This document shows, piece after piece, positions 33,366 to 42,522 of a DNA stretch of 64,000 nt; position 1 is the stretch's first letter, and each line of letters opens with the position of its first letter. The position numbers and the translations under genes are program-made. A model generated the notes under the pieces. That model was not told where the DNA came from. It did not search any database and worked only from the letters and a program-made list of their open reading frames with translations. Origin of the DNA: Thermoleophilia bacterium (GTDB lineage Bacteria; Actinomycetota; Thermoleophilia; RBG-16-64-13); contig JAOSKU010000001.1 of assembly GCA_027493445.1 (NCBI GenBank), positions 1,228,501 to 1,292,500 of the forward strand, given 5' to 3'.

Positions 33366-34357
33366 CCCTCCAGGCGCTTGCGGAGTCGAACCAGGGCGAC
33401 GACGATGCCGCCCCGGAAGTACATGATGACCGCCACGAAGAGGATGCCCAGGATGAGCGGCCACCGCTCCTTGGTCAGCTGGCTCACGTAGAACTCGGCG
33501 AAGACCACGATGAGGGCGCCCACGATGGGCCCGATGCGCGTCGCCGCCCCCCCGAGTATCACCATGAGCATAGGAAGCCAAGAGTAGTCGAAACTGAAGT
33601 TGACCGGATAAACGAACGAGTTGTTATACGCGAACAGCATCCCCGCCCACCCGGCGAAGAGGGCGCTCACCACGAGAGCCAGGTAGCGGAAGAGCCACAC
33701 ATCGTAGCCGAGCGCTTTCATCCGGTTCTCCCCCTCCCGAATCCCTACCAGTCCCCGTCCAAACGGCGATTCGGCTATCCGGTTGATGGCGAGATACGAG
33801 AGCACGAACCACACCAAGACGAAGTAGTAGAAGGAGCGATTCGTCCAGGCGAAGCCGGGAAGCCCCATATCCGGGAACGGTATGGCGGCAATGCCCTGCA
33901 TACCCGCGCTGTTGAACCATCTGATGTTCCACGACAGGCTGTACAGCAGCTGCCCCAGGCCGAAGGTGATGAGCAGGAAGTAGAGACCGGTGACCCGCAG
34001 GGCAAGGAACGAGAGCGCCGCCCCACCTGCCAGCGAGAAGACGACAGTCAGGGGAGCGACGATCCAGAAGAGCGTGATGTCCCCGTGCAGGAAGAGGAGA
34101 CCCACGGTGTAGCCGCCGATGCCGAAGAAAGCGGCGTGACCCAGCGAGAGCATCCCGCCGTAGCCAAAGATGATGTTGTAGCTCATGGCGAAGATGGAAA
34201 AGATCAGGAACCTGGCCATGAGCGTCTGCATGAACCCCTTCATAAACCAGGGGAGCACGGCCAGAAACCCGACCGCCACGACCAGGCCCACCCACCAGAG
34301 GGCGGGCCTGCTTCTGACCCTGCGCACCGCAGTGGCCTGGGCTGCCTCGGCCATCAC
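33362..34357 (-). CDS. livM: ABC transporter permease LivM
   Basis: The 331-residue permease has about eight to ten spans and family signatures YNIIFGYGGMLSLGHAAFFGIGGY near residue 60 and GLVGIREGENRMKALGYDVW, the cytoplasmic EAA-like loop that docks the ATPases. It overlaps livH and livG by four bases on each side. Confidence 0.92.
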   Translation of the reverse strand: MMAEAAQATAVRRVRSRPALWWVGLVVAVGFLAVLPWFMKGFMQTLMARFLIFSIFAMSYNIIFGYGGMLSLGHAAFFGIGGYTVGLLFLHGDITLFWIVAPLTVVFSLAGGAALSFLALRVTGLYFLLITFGLGQLLYSLSWNIRWFNSAGMQGIAAIPFPDMGLPGFAWTNRSFYYFVLVWFVLSYLAINRIAESPFGRGLVGIREGENRMKALGYDVWLFRYLALVVSALFAGWAGMLFAYNNSFVYPVNFSFDYSWLPMLMVILGGAATRIGPIVGALIVVFAEFYVSQLTKERWPLILGILFVAVIMYFRGGIVVALVRLRKRLEG

Positions 34358-35215
34358 TCGACGGCCCGACCAAGGAGGCCGCTCGGGCGCAGGAGCAAGA
34401 TCACGATCATGGCCAGGTACATGGTGAACATGCCTATCTGGGGCACGTAGGCCTTGCCAAATGCATCGATGACCCCGATCAGCAGCCCGCCGAGGAGGGC
34501 CCCCTGGACCGACCCCACGCCGCCCACGATGGTCACGATAAGGGCGACCAGGAGCATCTCACCACCCATGGTCGGGTTCGGCCCGATGAGCTGGGCTCCG
34601 AGCACGCCGCCCACCCCGCCGACGAAGCACGCCAGGAAGAACACGACCGTGGAGACTAGGGGAGGTTCACCCCGAGTCCCATGATCATCTCGCGGTCATC
34701 CATACCCGCCCGGACGATGGCTCCTGCCCTCGTGCGGTCCTGCATCCACCAGAGCAGGGCGGCGATCACCAGTCCGGTCCCAAAGATGGCGATGCGGGCC
34801 TTGGAGAAGGGGATCCCGTTGATTTCGACCGTGTCGAACAGCGCGGGATGGGTGAACTGCATCCGGAAGTTGGCCCCCAGATCCAGATGACGAGGTTCGT
34901 GATGATCAGGATGAAGCCGAAGGTCAGAAGTACCTGCTCGTTCGGTTGCTTGTAGAGCCGATTGAGGAAGACCAGCTGGATGAAGAGCCCCACAAACCCG
35001 GCCGCTAGTCCGCCGGCGACGACCCCCAAGAAGTAGTTCTGGTGATACTTGACCGCCACCGTCCAGCCCACGTAGGCGCCCACCATGTAGAGGGCTCCGT
35101 GAGCGAGGTTGGTGATCCCCATAATGCCCATGACGATGGACAGCCCGGCGGCGATGAGGAACAACACCATGCCGTAGGTGAGGCCAGTGAAGAGGTTCTG
35201 GATAACCAAGGACAC
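34354..35215 (-). CDS. livH: ABC transporter permease LivH, two frameshifts
   Basis: Three frames together encode one LivH permease of about 287 residues: MGITNLAHGALYMVGAYVGW, then FGTGLVIAALLWWMQDRTRAGAIVRAGMDDREM, then VGGVGSVQGALLGGLLIGV. Adding one base to the C run at 34874-34878 joins IWIWG to ANFRMQF. Adding one to the G run at 34659-34662 joins GVNLP to VSTVVFF. The GTG start at 35215 follows GGAGG. Confidence 0.85.
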
Positions 35216-35311
35216 TGGGGAAACGACCTCCGTGGAACGGTGCGGATCCCCGCCCGCGGCGGCGGGCCGGATCATTCCGGCCCGCCGCCGCAGCGGGAGG
35301 TCACACCTCGA

Positions 35312-36556
35312 TCAGTACGACACTCGGGAGTCCTTGACGTCGGGCACCTCGTCCAGCGGTGCCGAGATCACGATCTCGCCGTCGTCCATCTTCTGCGCTT
35401 CCGTCACGTACATGGTGGTAACGGCCACGCCGTCGGGGCTCCAGTAAAGCGGCCCTTGGACCGTGTCGTACGTGCCGCCCACGATCGCCGGCCACAGGGC
35501 GTCGTAGGTGTCGTCTCCGCCAGTCGACTCAAGCGCCTGGAGGATGACCTGGGTCAGCACGTAGGCGTTGGCCTCCTCCGACGCCGGATACACGCCGGTC
35601 TTCGCCTTGATGGCCTCTACGAACGCCTTGTTGAGCGGGTTGTCCAGCTGCCAGGTGTAGGTCGACTCGCCCTGGATCCCGAGCGCGATGTCCCCGAGCT
35701 GCTCCAGAGCCGCGGGCGTGTAGTCCCCGTCCTGCGTGATGGTGACCATCGGCATCTTCTTGCCGGCCTGGTTGTACTGGTAGATGAACTTGCTCACGGC
35801 TTGGGGGCCCTCGAGCGCGTACATGACGACGTCAGCTTCGCCGATCTTGGAGATGTACGGGCTATAGTCGGTTGTACCCACGGGCGGATAGATCTCCTGC
35901 AGTACTTGACCGCCCGCGTCCTTGAAGCCCTGGATCCAGCCGGCCGCGTAGCCCCTCTTTCCGGCGTAGTCGGCCGCCACTGCGATGGCCGTCTTGTGGC
36001 CGAGCTTCTCCACGGAGTACTTGCCGAACGGGTAGGTCTGCGCGTCCACCGTCGTCGGGTAGATGAGATAGGTCGGCGGATCGTACTTGAGGACGTCGTA
36101 CATGCCGTTGATGAGCGAGGTGATGATCACCTTGTTCTGGGACATGTACGGCGCCAGGGCCAGGTGGGCATCGCCCATGAGCGGGCCGATGATGATGTTC
36201 ACCCCGTCCTGCTCCACCAGCTTCTTGGCTTTGGTCACGGCCGTGTCGACGGACGTGGCCGAGTCCTCCACGATCAGCTCTATCGGGCGTCCGGCTACCT
36301 GGTTGCCCGCCTCCTCCAGGGCCAGCTCGATCCCGGCCTGGAACATCGGCCCCAGGTCGGCGATGGGGCCGGTGAAGTCGAGGAGGGCCCCGATCTTGAG
36401 GGGCTCCCCAGACGGTGCGGCCGTGCTTTCGGTGCTCGCCGGCGCCGTCGTCTCTGTGCCCGCCGTTGTGGTGGTGGTGTCGTTTCCGCACGACGCCAGA
36501 AGCACGCCCGCCCCCACGACGAGCACGGCGAGCATGAACACCAGTGCTTTTCTCAT
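35312..36556 (-). CDS. Branched-chain-type ABC transporter substrate-binding lipoprotein
   Basis: The 414-residue protein has a lipoprotein signal (VLVVGAGVLLASC, lipobox LASC), a Thr/Ser/Ala-rich linker of about 30 residues and a type I periplasmic-binding fold (LKIGALLDFTGPIADLGPMFQAG, then IIIGPLMGDAHLALAPYMSQNKV). It would capture the ligand for LivHMGF. The family binds amino acids, amides, urea or aromatic acids, so the ligand is open. The ATG at 36556 follows GGGAGGAG. It starts the liv operon. Confidence 0.9.
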   Translation of the reverse strand: MRKALVFMLAVLVVGAGVLLASCGNDTTTTTAGTETTAPASTESTAAPSGEPLKIGALLDFTGPIADLGPMFQAGIELALEEAGNQVAGRPIELIVEDSATSVDTAVTKAKKLVEQDGVNIIIGPLMGDAHLALAPYMSQNKVIITSLINGMYDVLKYDPPTYLIYPTTVDAQTYPFGKYSVEKLGHKTAIAVAADYAGKRGYAAGWIQGFKDAGGQVLQEIYPPVGTTDYSPYISKIGEADVVMYALEGPQAVSKFIYQYNQAGKKMPMVTITQDGDYTPAALEQLGDIALGIQGESTYTWQLDNPLNKAFVEAIKAKTGVYPASEEANAYVLTQVILQALESTGGDDTYDALWPAIVGGTYDTVQGPLYWSPDGVAVTTMYVTEAQKMDDGEIVISAPLDEVPDVKDSRVSY

Positions 36557-36656
36557 TACTCCTCCCTTGTGACGCCGGCAGAGCCGGCGATATCCCTCAA
36601 GGCCCCTCCTCTTCAACCTCACGTCATCCAGACCCCCTTGTGAGCCCGCCGCACAG

Positions 36657-38302
36657 TCACCATTGCCGGCGCAGGACCCGCCCGGCCAGCTTGTCCCTGT
36701 CTACGACGCCGCCCGTGACGACGACCTCGCCGTTGACCAGCACGTACTGGATCCCGCTGGGCCCGCGTGCCGGATCGAGATGGGTGGTGTTGTCGCCCAC
36801 CGTGTCCGGATCGAACACGGTAAGGTCGGCCCACATCCCCTCGCGGACGAGGCCTCGATCCTGGACGTTGAACCTCTGGAGGGAGAGAGACGTCATCTTG
36901 CGCACCGCCTCCTCCAACGACAGCAGACCGGTGTCGCGGACGTAGTGTCCGAGCACCCGGGGAAGGCTCCGTAGGCCGCCGGGTGGGGCATGCCGCGACC
37001 GGTGAGGATGGCGTCGGTGTTGATGGCGCCGTTCGGGTGCTTGAGGAACTTTCGCAGACCCTCGTCGTGCTCCAAGTCTCCGCTGACGCCCACGTAGAGC
37101 GCCAAGACCGCCGCGTTCTCCTCGACCAGCATGTCGGCGACCGCGTCGAAGGGGGTCTTGCCGGTCTTCTCGGCAATCTCGGCCATGCTCAGCCCGATGT
37201 TACGGCTGTTCTTTTCGCTGCCCGCCCACAGGAGGCGGATGTTTCCCCACCCTGTGGCCCGCACCAGATTGTGCGGCCAGGTGCCGGGGCGCCACGTGGG
37301 CCATTCGGAGGCCAAGTTCTCGACGTCGAAACGGAGGCGCTCCCGTTGCTTGGGATCCCGGAGACGCTGAATGAAAGCGTCCAAACCGCCCTCGAAAGCG
37401 TACGGGGGGAAGCAGGCCGTCAAGGTGGTGTTGGCAGTGGTGTAGGGGATGACGTCGAAGGTCACGTCCAGCCCCTCCGCCCGGGCGGCGTCGTGGAGCC
37501 TGATCACCTCGTCGATCTGGGGCCAGTAGGGCTCTCCGAACTCCTCGATGTGCGAGTGCTCGACCGCGATGCCGCTCGCACGGGCCACGGCGATGATCTC
37601 GCGCGTGGAGTCCAGACCGGTCTCGCTTGAGCCTCGCACGTGGCAGGTGAAAACACCCCCGTAGGGGATGAGGGGCTTTGTAAGGGCGATCAGCTCGTCG
37701 GTGGAGGCGTACATTCCGGGCGCGTAGATGAGGCCGGCGGACAGGCCAAAGGCACCCTCCCTCATGCACTCCCCGACCAGGTTCTGCATCTCGACCAGCT
37801 GGGCCTCGGTGGGTTCGGCCGAGTCGAACCCCATGACGGCGATGCGGATCGCACCGTGGGAGGCCAGCTGCAACGCGTTGAGCGCGATGCCCTGGCGCTC
37901 GAGGCCGTCGAGGTACTCCCTCATCGTCCGCCAATCCCAGGCGAGCTCTCCTCCCTGGAAGAAGGCGGTGTAGCCCTTGAGCAGCTCCAACCTCTCCGGG
38001 GCCACCGGCGCCGGCGAAAGGCCGCAGTTACCGTTGACGACGGTGGTGATGCCCTGGGCCAGAAGGGGCTCCAGGATCTGCGCGTGATCCGGCAGAGGGA
38101 GGATGAAGTCCGTATGGCTGTGCGCGTCCACGAACCCCGGGGCCACCACCGCCCCCGCCACGTCGAGCTCGACGGCCCCAGCGCCCACAGGCAACCGGCC
38201 GACGGAGGCGATTTTGCCGTCACGAAGGCCGACATCGGCGACGAACCAAGGATTGCCGGTCCCATCGACGACCTTGCCGCCCTTGAGAACCATGTCGTAC
38301 AT
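36657..38302 (-). CDS. N-acyl-D-amino-acid deacylase family amidohydrolase, frameshifted
   Basis: About 548 residues when two frames are joined at the G run 36959-36962. The amidohydrolase metal site shows APGFVDAHSHTDF, NGNCGLSPAP with the bridging Cys typical of D-aminoacylases, and GVFTCHVRGSSET and EHSHIEEFG with further histidines. The C-terminal beta domain (WADLTVFDPDTV) lies in the second frame. The substrate is probably an N-acyl-D-amino acid or a related amide. The ATG at 38302 follows GGAGGGG. It lies just upstream of the liv operon, on the same strand. Confidence 0.88.
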
Positions 38303-38591
38303 CCGCGCCACCCCTCCTTCGCGCCGCAGACCAACCGGAGAGCGCCCGCCTTCAACACCAGCCTGGCAATCCGGGGGCCGCACGCCCCACGCGAACCCAC
38401 TCAGTCTGTACTTCTATAGTTGACTCGGTTTAGTGTGAGAACTCCCCGTATTCCCGCTCGACCACACCGGAGCCACGCCGCAAGCTCCTCCAGTCTCCCC
38501 CAAGCAATTACGCGCCAAAAAGCAGAATATTAGACTAAAGTACGTCTCCCATGCGGGACAGTCACCGCGATCTGGAGAGGCCCCACGCACG

Positions 38592-38620
38592 TTGACAGAG
38601 GGTGAGGCACCGTGTACTAT
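38592..38620 (+). promoter_or_regulatory. Promoter for the M28 peptidase-ortAB operon
   Basis: TTGACA and TACTAT are spaced by 17 bases. Transcription would start about 200 bases before the peptidase ATG. The rest of the 38303-38821 gap holds AT-richer sequence around 38400-38540, probably the divergent control region for the amidohydrolase gene; I see no other gene. Confidence 0.65.
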
Positions 38621-38821
38621 CGGACTGTCTTGGTGTACCATACGTTAACTCTTGGGCGCTGTCAACCAGGCCCAGCTACACCGCGACCGGCGATTGGGCA
38701 GCACCGCGAGAAAGTGGCCGAGCCCCGCGCGCGCCGACCCCTCTCGGATCTGCAAAGGGGGTGTCGCCGGCCCAACAACCCGACTCGGGCTCGGCTCTCT
38801 CGCGCCAAGAAAGGGGAGGAC

Positions 38822-40087
38822 ATGCTGACGGCCAAGCAGGCGAGGGTGCGGGATCTGTTCAAGGCCCAGCGGGCCCATACCCACATTGTCCGGCTCTGCG
38901 AGTTCGGCGATCGATTCGTCGGCACCGCTGGTGACCGCGGGGCCATCGGGTACGTGGAGGGCGAATTCGCGAAGCTGGGACTCGACATCTCCAGAACGCC
39001 CATCAAGGTGCCCGGGTTCGTGGACGTGGAGACCCGCCTCGTGGTGGGCGGTAAGGCCTTCGAGGCCGTCGCCGCCTACTACACACCCTCGACGCGCGCG
39101 GCAGGCGTCACCGCCGAGGTGGTGTACGCGGGCACGGGTGAGGCCCAAGAGTACGACGGACTGGATGTCCGAGGCAAGATCGTGCTGATCCAGGAAAGGG
39201 GGCTGGGCTACGCCCGCTTCTGGCTCGGGACCTTCGCCGCCGAGGCCGCGCGCCGTGGAGCAGTCGGCATGATCGTGGTCCATCCCATGCCCTGGCCGTA
39301 CCGCATGTCGATCGAAGCCGGCAACTCCAAGATCGAGAACCGCTTCCTGGCGGAGCAGGTGCCGGCGGTGTGCGTCTCCGCTGTCGCCGGGCAGGACATC
39401 ATGTGGGGCCTGGGTCGCGGCGGAGACGCGGCCCGGGCCACACTCACCGTGCGAACCGAGATCCCCGAGGTCGAGAGCTTATTTCTCGTCGGCAGGTCTC
39501 CGGGCGCCGATCCGGGGCTTCCCGCCGTCCTTCTTGAGGCCCATCGCGACAACGGCATCGCCCCGGGCGCCAACGACAACGCCAGCGGCAGCGGGGTCCT
39601 GCTGGAGCTCGCCCGAGTCCTCTCGGGCATCGAGCACCAACGCGACCTGTATTTTGTCTCGTCCACGGCCGAGGAGGGGGTGACTCAGGGAGCGTGGTCC
39701 TTCGTGGGCCAGAGAAAGGACGACCTGATCCCCAACTTGAAGGCCATGCTCAATCTGGACATGATCGGAGTCGGCGGCCGGCTGAACCTGGTGGAAGTGG
39801 GTCTGTGGCCTGACTGCGATCCCATCCAGCACCCCGAGTGGCTGAACGTGCTCCTCGAGGAGATCGCCGCCGACATGGGCTACCATTTGGGTCGGATGAC
39901 GGCCGAGTGGGGGGTCGCCGAGGAGGCTCGGTACATCGCGGCCGGAGTGCCCTCGGCCTGGTTCTGGAAGCCGGACGACCCCTACTACCACTCCGTTTAC
40001 GACACGCCGGACAAGATCGACGGCAACTCCTTGAAGGCCGTAGGCGACATCGCCGGGGCGGCTGCGATCTTTCTGGCCGACGAGTAG
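38822..40087 (+). CDS. M28-family zinc aminopeptidase
   Basis: The 421-residue protein has a PA-like insert (residues 90-200) within an M28 peptidase fold. Metal-binding segments are LLEAHRDNGIAPGANDNASG (His and Asp), STAEEGVTQGAW (catalytic and ligand Glu pair), LNLDMIG (Asp) and a final HSVYDTPDKID (His). There is no signal peptide, so it is probably cytosolic. The ATG at 38822 follows GGGGAGGAC. It leads an operon with ortA and ortB. Confidence 0.88.
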   Translation: MLTAKQARVRDLFKAQRAHTHIVRLCEFGDRFVGTAGDRGAIGYVEGEFAKLGLDISRTPIKVPGFVDVETRLVVGGKAFEAVAAYYTPSTRAAGVTAEVVYAGTGEAQEYDGLDVRGKIVLIQERGLGYARFWLGTFAAEAARRGAVGMIVVHPMPWPYRMSIEAGNSKIENRFLAEQVPAVCVSAVAGQDIMWGLGRGGDAARATLTVRTEIPEVESLFLVGRSPGADPGLPAVLLEAHRDNGIAPGANDNASGSGVLLELARVLSGIEHQRDLYFVSSTAEEGVTQGAWSFVGQRKDDLIPNLKAMLNLDMIGVGGRLNLVEVGLWPDCDPIQHPEWLNVLLEEIAADMGYHLGRMTAEWGVAEEARYIAAGVPSAWFWKPDDPYYHSVYDTPDKIDGNSLKAVGDIAGAAAIFLADE

Positions 40088-40105
40088 AGGGGGAAGGGAC
40101 CCGGG

Positions 40106-40417
40106 GTGAGCTCGAAACGGAAACACTGGGCCGAGATCGGCTTCGCGGTGCTGCGACCGGACGAGCGTCCGAACACCCTCCCTCCGGAGACGCGCTCCGT
40201 GCCGTACTACGCCCGGGTTAGCGGGTTTGTCACCGGGGAGCCGGCAGTGGGAGATACGGTCGAGATCGAGACGTCGCTGGGGCGGACGCTGCGGGGTGAG
40301 CTCCTGCAGATCGACCCCGCCTACAGTCACGGCTTCGGCCTCCCGGTCCTGGAGCTGATTGAGGCGGGGCTCGAGGCGAGGCTCCTCCTTTGGGATAAAG
40401 AGGACGGCGGCGAGTGA
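40106..40417 (+). CDS. ortA: 2-amino-4-ketopentanoate thiolase alpha subunit
   Basis: The 103-residue protein matches OrtA: WAEIGFAVLRPDERPNTLPPET at the start and VGDTVEIETSLGRTLRGEL, ending in a segment with PAYSHGFG. With OrtB it splits 2-amino-4-ketopentanoate with CoA into acetyl-CoA and alanine, a step of oxidative ornithine fermentation in clostridia. The start is GTG. It overlaps ortB (GTGA). The other ornithine-pathway genes (racemase, aminomutase, dehydrogenase) are not in the window. Confidence 0.82.
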   Translation: MSSKRKHWAEIGFAVLRPDERPNTLPPETRSVPYYARVSGFVTGEPAVGDTVEIETSLGRTLRGELLQIDPAYSHGFGLPVLELIEAGLEARLLLWDKEDGGE

Positions 40418-41844
40418 CCGGCGTGCGCAGCACCGGCTACGCGGACGTGCTTGCGCGGCAGAGCCAGATCCTGCGCGACGCCAGCGGCATCGACTACCAC
40501 GCCTTTCGCCGCGGTCGCCTGGAGTACGACTACGAGGGCCTCATGGCTTCGACGGGGTACGGGCTCGAGGAGATCGTAGAAATCCAGCGGGGCTGCAAGG
40601 TAGGCGGCACCCCGCTCTTGGAGCTGCCCAACCTCACCCGACTCGCGCGCGCTCTCGCCCCTCCCGGTAACGGGGCCCGGATCCTCATGAAGGATGAAGC
40701 CGCCAACGCGTCCGGCAGCTTCAAAGCCCGGCGCGCGAGCCTCTCGGTGTGGGAGGCCAAGCGTGCCGGCTATCCCGGGGTCATCGCGGCCACATCGGGC
40801 AACTATGGGGCGGCGGTGGCGTCCATGGCGGCCATGCGCGGGCTCGCCTGCTTGATCCTGCAGGAGACCTTCGACTCCCGCGGCGTGGGTCAGCCGGAGA
40901 TCCTGGAGAAGGGCCGAGCGTGCGAGGCGTACGGAGCCGAGGTGTGGCAGCTGACGGTGGGACCCGAGCTCTTCTACGTGCATCTGCTGCTGCTGGAGGA
41001 GACAGGGTACTTCAACGCGTCGCTGTACACGCCCTTCTCCGTCGCCGGCATCGAGACCCTAGGCTGGGAGATCGGCCGGGAGGTCGTGGCGCTGACCGGC
41101 AGGCCTCCTGCCGCCGTCCTGGTCACCCACGCGGGCGGCGGCAACGTCACCGGGACGGCGCGGGGACTGCAGGCGGCGGGCTGTTCCGAAACCCAGGTAG
41201 TGGGTGTGAGTGTGGATCTGCGCGGATTGCGGATGGACAGCGACCGCGATTTCAACCGCAAGAGTTTCACCACCGGTCACACCGGCTTCGGCGTCCCTTT
41301 CCTCCTGAACCCCGACAGGGTCGACGTGCCCCACAACGCCGCCCGGCCGCTGCGCTGGCTCGACCGCTACCTCATGGTCACGCAGGGCGCGGTTTTCTAC
41401 ACCACCCAGCTGCTGGCGGAGCTCGAGGGTCTGGAACGGGGGCCTACCGGCAACACCTCCCTGACCGCCGCGCTCAAGCTGTCCCAGGAGCTCCCCGCGG
41501 ACGACGTGATCGTCGTTCAGGAGACCGAGTACACCGGTGCGGGAAAGCATCCTACCGCCCAACTGACCTTCGCCCGCGCGAACGGGGTCAAGGTGATCCG
41601 AGGCCGGCCCGAAGACAATGTCCCCGGAACCAGCATCGCCATCCCCCGAGATCCCGCCGATCTGGACTATGAGGAGCTCGATCTGGAGAGAATTCGGACC
41701 GGCTATCTGAACGGCCGTCTCCGGCATATCGGGCTGGTGGGACCGGAGGACCTGACGGCCGCGGAGGTATGCTATCTCGCCGAGGAGACCGGCGTGAGCG
41801 AGGAGAGATGTCGAGCGCTTCTCCACGCCTCCATGGTCAGATGA
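40414..41844 (+). CDS. ortB: 2-amino-4-ketopentanoate thiolase beta subunit (PLP enzyme)
   Basis: The 476-residue protein is a fold-type II PLP enzyme. The cofactor lysine lies in NASGSFKARRAS, the phosphate-binding loop in a Gly-rich THAGGGNVTGTA, and SGNYGAAVASMA matches the usual SxGN motif. The N-terminus (YADVLARQSQILRDASGIDY) and overall length match OrtB. The gene directly follows ortA and precedes the XRE-cupin regulator gene by 16 bases. Confidence 0.85.
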   Translation: MTGVRSTGYADVLARQSQILRDASGIDYHAFRRGRLEYDYEGLMASTGYGLEEIVEIQRGCKVGGTPLLELPNLTRLARALAPPGNGARILMKDEAANASGSFKARRASLSVWEAKRAGYPGVIAATSGNYGAAVASMAAMRGLACLILQETFDSRGVGQPEILEKGRACEAYGAEVWQLTVGPELFYVHLLLLEETGYFNASLYTPFSVAGIETLGWEIGREVVALTGRPPAAVLVTHAGGGNVTGTARGLQAAGCSETQVVGVSVDLRGLRMDSDRDFNRKSFTTGHTGFGVPFLLNPDRVDVPHNAARPLRWLDRYLMVTQGAVFYTTQLLAELEGLERGPTGNTSLTAALKLSQELPADDVIVVQETEYTGAGKHPTAQLTFARANGVKVIRGRPEDNVPGTSIAIPRDPADLDYEELDLERIRTGYLNGRLRHIGLVGPEDLTAAEVCYLAEETGVSEERCRALLHASMVR

Positions 41845-41860
41845 GCGCAAGGAACGGGAC

Positions 41861-42508
41861 GTGAGAATGAAGACCGACCAGATTGATATCGACGTGGCAA
41901 GGGAGTCGAGCACCGAGTCCGGCGAGGAGCAGGCCGGCGCACCCGCTCTTTCAGGACCGTCCGGCGAGGAGGTATTGGGAACCCGCATCAGGCAACGACG
42001 ACTCGATCTCCGCTTGACTCAAAGCGACATCGCTTCATCCGCAGGCCTCACGAAGAGCTTTGTGAGCCAGATAGAGCGAGGCGTCACCGCTCCCTCCATC
42101 TCCACCCTGCGCGGGATCGCGAAAGCGCTCGACGTCTCCCTCTTCTACTTCTTCCAGGAGAGCAACTCGGATCACACAGTGGTCCGCCGGCATCAACGGG
42201 CCTCCGTGCGCAATCCGGGAGCCAATGTCTACTACGAGCTCTTGACGCCCGATCTGCGGCGCAACATCCAGATGATCTGGCTGCACATGGAGCCGGGACA
42301 GGTCACGAGCGACGTGCCGCGCGCACACGACGGCGAGGAGTGCGCGGTGGTCCTGGAGGGAACGGTGGAGGTGGAGATCGGTGGCATCGTCCACACCCTC
42401 TACGAAGGCGACAGCATCAGCTTCGACTCCGGGCAACCACACCGCACCCGCAACGTGGGCTCCGGACCGGCCACGATCATCAGCGCGGTCACGCCACCCT
42501 CGTTCTGA
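41861..42508 (+). CDS. XRE-family regulator with cupin domain
   Basis: The 215-residue protein has a 40-residue acidic lead, a helix-turn-helix domain (IRQRRLDLRLTQSDIASSAGLTKSFVSQIERGVTAPSISTL) and a C-terminal cupin barrel with HMEPGQV, the motif 1 segment HDGEECAVVLEGTVEVEIGG and motif 2 GDSISFDSGQPHRTRN. Such proteins regulate amino-acid or polyamine catabolism with a small ligand in the cupin. Its place at the end of the ortAB operon suggests it controls that operon. The start is GTG 41861 or ATG 41867. Confidence 0.9.
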   Translation: MRMKTDQIDIDVARESSTESGEEQAGAPALSGPSGEEVLGTRIRQRRLDLRLTQSDIASSAGLTKSFVSQIERGVTAPSISTLRGIAKALDVSLFYFFQESNSDHTVVRRHQRASVRNPGANVYYELLTPDLRRNIQMIWLHMEPGQVTSDVPRAHDGEECAVVLEGTVEVEIGGIVHTLYEGDSISFDSGQPHRTRNVGSGPATIISAVTPPSF

Positions 42509-42522
42509 CGCTCGCCGCGCGG

